DNA of 64,000 bases from Piscicola geometra (lineage: Eukaryota > Annelida > Clitellata > Hirudinida > Piscicolidae). Below, one piece after another: positions 56,253-64,000 of the stretch. The stretch is taken from NCBI GenBank assembly GCA_943735955.1, contig OX030959.1, positions 9,165,106 through 9,229,105 of the forward strand, written 5' to 3'. Under the pieces are notes generated by a model. It saw only the letters and a list, made by a program, of their open reading frames with translations, was not told the origin of the DNA and did no database searches. The translations under genes were made by a program, and so were the position numbers. Position 1 is the first letter of the stretch. The number at the start of each line of letters is the position of its first letter.

Positions 56253-56581
56253 CAGTGGGGATGAGCTCCCGCTGCCTATAAAGTGCTCCTTCACGGCGTG
56301 CGTCTCTGTACCGCCTCTGACAACTAAGTCCAACTCCTGGCCTGCTCGCGGCGGAACTGCTTCTACTGACAGGAGAAGGGGCGAAGGCGGGTCACTGGCG
56401 CCTTAAAACCAGTCGCTTCGGGCAGATGGGGCTCGTCAGCCCGGGAAGGCAACCCATCTAATAGAAGGAAAACTCTGACTACCAACCGCTGCTGCCTTGC
56501 AGGCTATCCATGCATGGAAAAGGCTTTGGGAGTCATGATGTAAAAGAGCACTTTATAGGCAGTGGGTGCTCATCCCCACTG
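56253..56581. mobile_element. 329-bp inverted-repeat element, class unclear
   Basis: The first 36 bp (CAGTGGGGATGAGC...TATAAAGTGCTC) and the reverse complement of the last 36 bp match at 34 positions. The terminal CAGTG resembles hAT ends, but the flanks (tcacatat and ccacccct) show no target duplication. The centre (GGGAAGGCAACCCATCTAAT) resembles, from memory, the 5' region of some invertebrate LINEs. It may be a foldback element or a captured LINE end. Confidence 0.7.
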
Positions 56582-57001
56582 CCACCCCTTGGCTATGACA
56601 ACCTTGGAACCAACCAGCTATGGAAGACGTTTAAAGAAGGCTACACCTCCCTCATTCAAGAAATACGCCTTCCGAAACGACGTCCAATCAACCAACCATA
56701 GGTCAACCGGCTATCTTATGGGGGTGCTGGGTTCTGGACTCCCCACTTTTGGCAGTGCTCAATGTGCCTCAGACACTCCTCCACTGCTGCCTATTTGTGC
56801 CTCAGACACTCCTCCACTGCTGCATATTTTTTGCAAAATTTGTCATTAAATTTTATTTTTCATTTAAATACTTGGTGCGTATTATACAATGTACAGTGAG
56901 TCAATTAAGAGTAATCACTTTTTTTTATCATGTTATAACTCTTATTTTGAACTGAAACATGCTAAATGAGTGGAGGTGTCAGAATACTTAATTGACTCAC
57001 T
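56582..57001. other. Unique spacer between transposons
   Basis: No gene found. A short direct repeat GTGCCTCAGACACTCCTCCA occurs twice (56764 and 56797). ATTGACTCACTGTG-like sequence occurs just before the hAT element, and an inverted relative (GTGAGTCAATTA) at about 56896. Confidence 0.5.
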
Positions 57002-57444
57002 GTGTATAGCAGTGTTATTTTCGTTTCAGAAAATAATTTTAGTTTTTATTTCAGTTTCGTTTTGGAAATTATTATAGTTTTTATTTTCGTTTTCGTTTTG
57101 GAAATAATTATAGTTTTTATTTTCGTTTTCGTTTTGAAAATAATTAAAGTTTTTATTTTCGTTTCAGTTTTGAAAATTATTAAAGTTTTTATTTTCATTT
57201 TAGTTTTGAAAATATATTAATGTACAACTTTGAACACTATTTTTTATATCTAAAAAAAATTAATTGATCATAAAATGAAACAGTAAAATAGAACTGTATA
57301 TTAACAACATATGAGTTTTAAAAATTATCAGTCAATTGAAATATTATAAGAATTGAGTACGTAAATTATTAAGTAATAACACATTTTAAATATAATAACA
57401 AATTTATGATTAAAATAAGTGATAATTTAATTGACGAAGCGGTA

Positions 57445-57606
57445 ACGAATCTTCTACACATGACTGTGTGTATGAAGAAGTGCCAGGGCCTCAAATCGAG
57501 CACCAGTGCACAGCTTGCAAGCACCCACTGGCTACCTACTTTACAAAGCAGATGAGCTCTGCAGATGAAGGACAGAACGAATCTTCTAGACATGACTGTG
57601 TTTATG
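57445..57606. repeat. Direct repeats flanking a 102-bp insert
   Basis: 57445-57474 and 57577-57606 are nearly identical (ACGAATCTTCTACACATGAC against ACGAATCTTCTAGACATGAC, continuing with one further mismatch). They enclose a 102-bp segment of different base composition (CCAGGGCCTCAAATCGAGCA). This looks like an insertion with a long target duplication. Confidence 0.7.
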
Positions 57607-57639
57607 TCTATTATCTATTGAAAACTGGTCTAGTTCAAT

Positions 57640-58235
57640 GTTTTTAAAATTGAATCTACTAAAATTTGAACCTATATTTTTTGATTAAAATGCTAAACTA
57701 ATTAATGATCCATGTAATTTTTCCTCTCATACTATTGTTCCATCTAATCATAGTCGTAGCTTAGGATTTATTTCTGACTCAAAACTAATAGCCGTACTCC
57801 TATTTATCATCACATTATGGGTTATAGGTGAACTGCACACGAAAGAAAGCACACTGCATGTGTTAAATGCACATTTCTTCTTAAACTGCGATTTTTCTGA
57901 AAACCCTAACCCTAACTCTAACTCTAACCCTAACCCTAATCCTAACCTTAACCCTAAATTTACGTTTTTTCTGTAAAAAAGAAGATATGTGCAAAATCAA
58001 ATGTGCATTTAACACATGCAGTGTGCTTTCTTTTGTGTGCAGTTAACCTACAACCCACATTATGCAGGTCCATATATTTGGAACTCATTACCTCCTTATT
58101 TAACTACTTCTAAATCATTATTTACTTTTCGTAAGGATCTGAAGACATATCTGTTTAACAAATTTATTTACGAGCGCTCTTGAATTTGAGGAAAGAGCGC
58201 TATAGAAATTGATTTGATTGATTGATTGAATAAAA
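57640..58235 (+). mobile_element. 3' end of a second LINE family, split by a MITE
   Basis: After removing 57820-58064 the plus strand encodes, left, SNHSRSLGFISDSKLI and, right, GPYIWNSLPPYLTTSKSLFT and FRKDLKTYLFNKF, the typical C-terminus of CR1/L2/Rex-like LINE polyproteins. The 3' end after the stop is GAGCGCTATAGAAATTGATT followed by GATT repeats. Internal stops show decay. Confidence 0.88.
57820..58055. mobile_element. 236-bp MITE carrying telomere-like repeats
   Basis: Inverted ends GGTTATAGGTGAACTGCACA and the complement of TGTGCAGTTAACCTACAACC, with similarity continuing about 55 bp inwards (GAAAGAAAGCACACTGCATG). A perfect 9-bp duplication CACATTATG flanks it (57811-57819, 58056-58064). 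The centre (57903-57957) is nine or so CCCTAA-type units. The 9-bp duplication fits Mutator-like or, if 8 bp, hAT; superfamily not settled. Confidence 0.9.
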
Positions 58236-58564
58236 TAATGTTTATTAAATGGCGCTACTTTCATAAAGCCCAAAGATAATGTTTATAACATAGACATATA
58301 TTTTTTTATATAAACTAAACATTTACATATTATGGCATACTTTGAAATTTATTTAATTTTCGTTTTGTAAATAATTATAGTTTTTATTTCAGTTTCGTTT
58401 TGGAAATAATTATAGTTTTTATTTTCGTTTTCGTTTTGAAAATAAATTTAGTTTTTATTTTCGTTTTCGTGGAACGATTATTCAGAATTGTCGTTTTAGT
58501 TTTCGTTTTCGTTACGAAAATAACACTGGTGTATAGTTTAGACATAAGAGAGTCTTGAACACGG

Positions 58565-58682
58565 TGTTTTATGATGATGAAGATGAGGATGGTGATGAAG
58601 ATGAGGATGGTGATGAAGATGAGGATGGTGATGATGAAGATGAGGATGGTGATGATGATGAAGATGGTGATGATGATGAAAA
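58565..58682. repeat. GATGAAGATGAGGATGGT microsatellite
   Basis: GATGAAGATGAGGATGGT units just downstream, in the gene sense, of the WDR74 stop codon; probably 3' UTR or flank. Confidence 0.85.
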
Positions 58683-58766
58683 AGGGAATCTACTCAAGAG
58701 CATTCAGTCCATTTAAAGGTTCGCTGCGAAGATTTCAAATGTTTACAAAACTCATTTCACATACAA

Positions 58767-58796
58767 TCAAAGATCATCATCATCCTTCTCCCCCTC

Positions 58797-58828
<32 letters not shown>

Positions 58829-61800
58829 GCTCTTCATTTCCTAAAGACTGCACACGCCTCCTCTTTTTACCTCTGAGTTCTTGCACGTGCTTGCGTCTGT
58901 CCTCCTCGATCTGCTGCACCACCTGGCGAGTGAAGTAAAAGTTGTGAGTGGAGGTTGCAGCAGCAGTGAGGAGTGAGTGAGTGGAGGTTGCAGCAGCAGT
59001 GAGAAGTGAGTGAGTGGAGGTTGCAGTAGTAGTGAGGAGTGAGTGAGTGGAGGTTGCAGTAGTAGTGAGGAGTGAGTGAGTGGAGGTTGCAGTAGTAGTG
59101 AGGAGTGAGTGAGTGGAGGTTGCAGTAGTAGTGAGGAGTGAGTGAGTGGAGGTTGCAGCAGCAGTGAGGAGGGAGTGAGTGGAGGTTGCAGCAGCAGTGA
59201 GGAGTGAGTGAGTGGAGGTTGCAGTAGTAGTGAGGAGTGAGTGAGTGGAGGTTGCAGCAGCAGTGAGGAGTGAGTGAGTGGAGGTTGCAGTAGTAGTGAA
59301 GAGTGAGTGAGTGGAGGTTGCAGCAGCAGTGAGGAGTGAGTGAGTGGAGGTTGCAGTAGTAGTGAGGAGTGAGTGAGTGGAGGTTGCAGCAGCAGTGAGG
59401 AGTGAGTGAGTGGAGGTTGCAGTAGTAGTGAAGAGTGAGTGAGTGGAGGTTGCAGTAGTAGTGAGGAGTGAGTGAGTGGAGGTTGCAGCAGCAGTGAGGA
59501 GGGAGTGAGTGGAGGTTACAGTAGTAGTGAGAAGTGAGTGAGTGGAGGTTGCAGCAGCAGTGAGGAGGGAGTGAGTGGAGGTTGCAGCAGCAGTGAAGAG
59601 TGAGTGAGTGGAGGTTGCAGCAGCAGTGAGGAGTGAGTGAGTGGAGGTTGCAGTAGTAGTGAGGAGTGAGTGAGTGGAGGTTGCAGTAGTAGTGAGGAGT
59701 GAGTGAGTGGAGGTTGCAGTAGTAGTGAGGAGTGAGTGAGTGGAGGTTGCAGCAGCAGTGAGGAGGGAGTGAGTGGAGGTTGCAGCAGCAGTGAGGAGTG
59801 AGTGAGTGGAGGTTGCAGCAGCAGTGAGGAGTGAGTGAGTGGAGGTTGAAGTAGTAGTGAGGAGTGAGTGAGTGGAGGTTGCAGTAGTAGTGAGGAGTGA
59901 GTGAGTGGAGGTTGCAGTAGTAGTGAGGAGTGAGTGAGTGGAGGTTGCAGTAGTAGTGAGGAGTGAGTGAGTGGAGGTTGCAGCAGCAGTGAGGAGGGAG
60001 TGAGTGGAGGTTGCAGCAGCAGTGAGGAGTGAGTGAGTGGAGGTTGCAGTAGTAGTGAGGAGTGAGTGAGTGGAGGTTGCAGCAGCAGTGAGGAGTGAGT
60101 GAGTGGAGGTTGCAGTAGTAGTGAAGAGTGAGTGAGTGGAGGTTGCAGCAGCAGTGAGGAGTGAGTGAGTGGAGGTTGCAGTAGTAGTGAAGAGTGAGTG
60201 AGTGGAGGTTGCAGTAGTAGTGAGGAGTGAGTGAGTGGAGGTTGCAGTAGTAGTGAGGAGTGAGTGAGTGGAGGAAGCAGCAGCAGTGAGGAGTGAGTGA
60301 GTGGAGGTTGCAGTAGTAGTGAGGAGTGAGTGAGTGGAGGTTGCAGCAGCAGTGAGGAGTGAGTGAGTGGAGGTTGCAGTAGTAGTGAGGAGTGAGTGAG
60401 TGGAGGTTGCAGCAGCAGTGAGGAGTGAGTGAGTGGAGGTTGCAGCAGCAGTGAGGAGTGAGTGAGTGGAAGTTGCAGTAGTAGTGAGGAGTGAGTGAGT
60501 GGAGGTTGCAGCAGCAGTGAGGAGGGAGTGAGTGGAGGTTACAGTAGTAGTGAGAAGTGAGTGAGTGGAGGTTGCAGCAGCAGTGAGGAGGGAGTGAGTG
60601 GAGGTTGCAGCAGCAGTGAAGAGTGAGTGAGTGGAGGTTGCAGCAGCAGTGAGGAGTGAGTGAGTGGAGGTTGCAGTAGTAGTGAGGAGTGAGTGAGTGG
60701 AGGTTGCAGCAGCAGTGAGGAGGGAGTGAGTGGAGGTTGCAGCAGCAGTGAGGAGTGAGTGAGTGGAGGTTGCAGTAGTAGTGAGGAGTGAGTGAGTGGA
60801 GGTTGCAGTAGTAGTGAGGAGTGAGTGAGTGGAGGTTGCAGTAGTAGTGAGGAGTGAGTGAGTGGAGGTTGCAGTAGTAGTGAGGAGTGAGTGAGTGGAG
60901 GTTGCAGCAGCAGTGAGGAGTGAGTGAGTGGAGGTTGCAGCAGCAGTGAGGAGTGAGTGAGTGGAGGTTGCAGTAGTAGTGAGGAGTGAGTGAGTGGAGG
61001 TTGCAGTAGTAGTGAGGAGTGAGTGAGTGGAGGTTGCAGTAGTAGTGAGAAGTGAGTGAGTGGAGGTTGCAGCAGCAGTGAGGAGTGAGTGAGTGGAGGT
61101 TGCAGCAGCAGTGAAGAGTGAGTGAGTGGAGGTTGCAGCAGCAGTGAGGAGTGAGTGAGTGGAGGTTGCAGTAGTAGTGAAGAGTGAGTGAGTGGAGGTT
61201 GCAGCAGCAGTGAGGAGTGAGTGAGTGGAGGTTGCAGTAGTAGTGAGGAGTGAGTGAGTGGAGGTTGCAGCAGCAGTGAAGAGTGAGTGAGTGGAGGTTG
61301 CAGTAGTAGTGAAGAGTGAGTGAGTGGAGGTTGCAGTAGTAGTGAGGAGTGAGTGAGTGGAGGTTGCAGCAGCAGTGAGGAGTGAGTGAGTGGAGGTTGC
61401 AGTAGTAGTGAGGAGTGAGTGAGTGGAGGTTGCAGCAGCAGTGAGGAGGGAGTGAGTGGAGGTTGCAGCAGCAGTGTGGAGTGAGTGAGTGGAGGTTGCA
61501 GCAGCAGTGAGGAGTGAGTGAGTGGAGGTTGCAGTAGTAGTGAGGAGTGAGTGAGTGGAGGTTGCAGTAGTAGTGAGGAGTGAGTGAGTGGAGGTTGCAG
61601 TAGTAGTGAGGAGTGAGTGAGTGGAGGTTGCAGCAGCAGTGAGGAGTGAGTGAGTGGAGGTTGCAGCAGCAGTGAGGAGTGAGTGAGTGGAGGTTGCAGT
61701 AGTAGTGAGGAGTGAGTGAGTGGAGGTTGCAGTAGTAGTGAGGAGTGAGTGAGTGGAGGTTGCAGTAGTAGTGAGGAGTGAGTGAGTGGAGGTTGCAGTA

Positions 61801-62516
61801 GCAGTGAGGAGTGAGTGGAGGTTGCAGTAGTAGTGAGGAGTGAGTGAGTAGAGGTTGCAGCAGCAGTGAGGAGGGAGTGAGTGGAGGTTGCAGCAGCAGT
61901 GAGGAGTGAGTGAGTGGAGGTTGCAGCAGCAGTGAGGAGTGAGTGAGTGGAGGTTGCAGTAGTAGTGAGGAGTGAGTGAGTGGAGGTTGCAGCAGCAGTG
62001 TGTTCTGGAGGAGGAGTGAGTGAAGGCATGGAAGGGGAAGAGAAGGACAAACGTGCTGCTTGGACTTGCGCTTCGTCTTCTTCGTCCTCACCACCTGCAT
62101 GCCCTGCCACACCTCCTCCAACTGCCCTGCCTCCTCCCCCTCTCCTGCATCGATTCCCTCCTCCTTCTTCTTCTTCTTCTGCAAACATCACAAACATTCA
62201 CTCCTGCCTCACGCCCACATGCTCACCAACGAGGAACCAATTCCTCCACATCGCATATGAAACAGCACCGAAACAAAGCAAGAGACGAGTTGAAGGTAAC
62301 CTTGGAAACGACCTCCCCTTGCGTCCTGACCACTCCCTCCACACACACGCCCCTGCGTGCCAACAAGACGTTCGTTGCCGCCTTCAAATACGTCTGATGA
62401 TGATGGTGATAATGACGATGATGAAGATGATGATGGTGATAATGATGATGATGATGATGATGATGATGGTGATGATGACGATAATGATGATGATGACGAT
62501 AAGGATGATGATGACG

Positions 62517-62548
<32 letters not shown>

Positions 62549-63766
62549 GATAATGGTGATTGGTGTAGCATTGCCTATTTGGAATAGTAGCATGATGATG
62601 ATGAGAACGAGAAGTTTGAATGAACATGCATGGAGGGGAGCACGTGCCAACAAGCACACTCAGCCCACCACTTTGCAGTCTCCTGCACCACGAGCACCAG
62701 ACCCTGACCCTGCAACCAAACCACCTACCACTGCCACCAAACCACTACCACAACTACCTTACCACCAGCATACTACCACACCACAACAACCACAGTACCA
62801 GCACATCACAGCACCTACCATAAATGAAATATAACCATCACGTCACAGCACATCATATCTTCACCACAAACACCAGACCAATACTACTACCACACCACCA
62901 CACCACACCTACCACACCACACAAAACCATACCACACCTACCACACCACACAAAACCACACCACACCTACCATACCACACAAAACCATACCACACCTACC
63001 ATACAACACAAAACCATACCACACCTACCATACAACATCACCACACTCACTACAACACTACAACCTCACCACACTACACTCACCAGAGCAACCACCACAC
63101 CTAGCACACCACAAGCACCGCCACAACGGAGCACCACCTTATAGAGGAGTTTGCGGCTGTGGAGGTGGAAGACGTGGAGGAAGCGGTCGAGGCCTGCAGC
63201 GAGGAGGAGGGGCGAGGTAGAGGCGCATGTGAGAGCCCTCACGCCCCCCGAGGAACCCGCGTATGTGTGCACCAGCTGGCCTGTGTGTGTTTATGCGTGT
63301 GTGTGTGTGTGGTGTATGTGTGTGTGTATGTGTGTGGTGTATGTGTGTGTGTGTGGTTGTAGTTTGTGTGTGTGTGGTTGTAATTTGTGTGTGTTTGTGT
63401 GTGTGTGTATGTGTGTATGTGTATATGTGCGTGGTGTGTGTGTGTGTGTGTGGTGTGTGTGTGCGTGTGGTGTGTGGTTGTAGTTTGTGTGTGTTTGTAG
63501 TTTGTGTGTGTTTGTTATTATTAATAATAATATTATTATTATTATTAATAATAATATTGTTATTATTAATTGTTACTATTATTAATATAAAAAAAATATT
63601 ATTATTAATAATAATAATAATATTATTATTAATAATAATAAAAATATTATTATTATTAGCATTGTTATAATTATGCTGATGATGCTTCAGGCATGAGGGT
63701 GAACGACCTTTAGCTCTGAAGTCGAGCAAGCCAAGCAGGCCTTGGGAGTTGCCCACCACCACTTGT
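58767..63766 (-). CDS. WDR74: WD repeat-containing protein 74 (ribosome biogenesis), C-terminal part
   Basis: Five exons on the minus strand: 63708-63766, 63138-63280, 62301-62393, 62053-62178, 58767-58922, all GT-AG with agreeing phases. They encode QVVVGNSQGLLGLLDFRAKG, then GQLVHTYAGSSGGVRALTC and LLLAAGLDRFLHVFHLHSR, the last WD repeats; compare human GLAGSVRSLQ and LLASCGLDRVLRIH. YLKAATNVLLARRG corresponds to human YLKSQLNCLLLSG. EEVWQGMQVVRTKKTKRKSK and a basic C-terminus (ELRGKKRRRVQSL) with an Asp run follow, as in the nucleolar-targeting tail of WDR74. The protein is the partner of NVL in pre-60S assembly in the nucleolus. The N-terminal WD repeats lie right of the window. The last intron consists almost entirely of a 3-kb minisatellite. 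Confidence 0.92.
58940..61995. repeat. 33-bp minisatellite filling the last WDR74 intron, about 3 kb
   Basis: About 92 copies of a 33-bp unit (GGAGGTTGCAGTAGTAGTGA plus GGAGTGAGTGAGT). Two main forms alternate irregularly, GTAGTAG and GCAGCAG, with rarer GAAGAG, GGAGGGAG and TTACAG forms. A stretch with the rare TTACAG form recurs exactly 1023 bp apart (59516 and 60539), so a 31-unit block was duplicated. Minus-strand frames of 552 and 1105 codons span it because 33 is a multiple of three; the intron interpretation is favoured by phased donor and acceptor on either side. Confidence 0.97.
62395..62560. repeat. GATGAT microsatellite before WDR74 exon
   Basis: GATGAT/GATAATGAC repeats. In the gene sense ATC-rich sequence runs directly into the acceptor of exon 62301-62393 (ATCATCATCAG). 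Confidence 0.93.
62720..63120. repeat. ACCACACC-rich repeat after WDR74 exon 63138-63280
   Basis: CCACACCTACCATACCACAC-type units. In the gene sense it is G/T-rich and begins at the donor (AAG followed by gtggtgctcc). Confidence 0.88.
63285..63665. repeat. GT-rich then TTA/TAA microsatellites
   Basis: Interrupted GTGTGT (63285-63510), CA-rich in the WDR74 sense and ending at the acceptor CACACAG of exon 63138-63280, followed by TTATTA/AATAAT (63515-63660). Confidence 0.92.
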
Positions 63767-63884
63767 CTGTGGCGGTGATGATAGTAGTCGTGGTGGTGGT
63801 AGTGATGATGGTTGTGGAAGTGATGATGATGATAGTAGAGGCAGTAATAGGGCAAGTTATGCTTGCATTCACTGTGGTTGTAAG

Positions 63885-64000
63885 CACACCAACACCAGCT
63901 CCTACAATACAACTGGCATGCACCAGCTCCCATGATACAACTGGCATGCACCAGCTCCTATGATACAACTGGCATGCAGCAGCTCCTACAATACAACTGG
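63885..64000. repeat. 28-bp repeat at right edge
   Basis: Four units of about 28 bp (TACAACTGGCATGCACCAGC plus TCCCATGA), cut by the window end; WDR74 intron. Confidence 0.9.

Larger units (their letters stand above)
57010..58528. mobile_element. Non-autonomous hAT-like element with nested insertions
   Basis: Terminal inverted repeats CAGTGTTATTTTCGT and ACGAAAATAACACTG, flanked by a perfect 8-bp duplication gtgtatag (57002-57009 and 58529-58536). Both arms consist of tandem TTTTATTTTCGTTTTCGTTT units (57010-57225, 58350-58528). No transposase is encoded. The centre contains a LINE fragment and a second transposon. Confidence 0.93.

Noticed and set aside
55501..56406. His-rich 301-codon and Asp/Glu/Gly-rich 218-codon frames
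   Set aside because: A 30-bp tandem repeat open in several frames on both strands; no splice or homology support.
57903..57957. Real chromosome-end telomere
   Set aside because: The CCCTAA units are few, degenerate and enclosed by inverted arms with a target duplication.
58867..62184. 1105-codon open frame on the minus strand (SLTPHYYCNLH repeats)
   Set aside because: It is the 33-bp array in the last WDR74 intron. The flanking exons join in phase when it is spliced out, and a second frame of 552 codons is open too.

Overview
The window is animal nuclear DNA. Eight conserved genes can be reconstructed with GT-AG introns whose reading phases agree across exons: laminin alpha (-), CNOT3 (-), NDUFAF3 (-), NDUFS7 (+), PEX10 (-), INPP4 (+), PDCD4 (-) and WDR74 (-). 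Laminin alpha, PDCD4 and INPP4 together point to a metazoan. The divergent CNOT3 sequence, the PH domain at the INPP4 N-terminus and the retroelement types suggest an invertebrate, but I cannot name the phylum.

Layout. 1-10909: 5' part of a laminin alpha gene, with its signal-peptide exon at 10819-10909 and LamNT exons at 4617-4885 and 2663-3617; its introns are filled by minisatellites. 10910-15882: intergenic DNA with a decayed hAT transposon (11682-13177) inside a 22-bp minisatellite. 15883-24359: a complete 14-exon CNOT3 gene. 25091-28944: NDUFAF3 and NDUFS7, two functionally linked complex I genes, head to head across 569 bp. 29635-31879: complete six-exon PEX10. 32512-52864: INPP4 from its start codon through at least 15 exons, with two LINE remnants and several kilobases of tandem repeats in its introns. 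A 200-N assembly gap (53610-53809) cuts the 3' ends of both INPP4 and the convergent PDCD4 (54099-55264). 55265-58766: intergenic nest of transposons. 58767-63766: C-terminal half of WDR74; the gene continues past the right edge.

Tandem repeats cover a large share of the window, and most lie in introns. They are not placed at random. In the sense of the host gene, arrays just after a 5' splice site tend to be G/T-rich and often begin with the donor sequence itself. Arrays just before a 3' splice site tend to be C/A-rich and run into the acceptor. The pattern holds for genes on both strands. It suggests that arrays were seeded by splice-site sequence and could let intron ends pair. I regard this as the most interesting feature of the window.

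Functionally the genes are mostly housekeeping: mRNA deadenylation (CNOT3), complex I biogenesis (NDUFAF3, NDUFS7), peroxisome import (PEX10), phosphoinositide turnover (INPP4), translational repression (PDCD4), ribosome assembly (WDR74) and basement membrane (laminin). All exon coordinates come from reading frames, splice consensus and recalled family sequence; none was checked with transcripts or searches.
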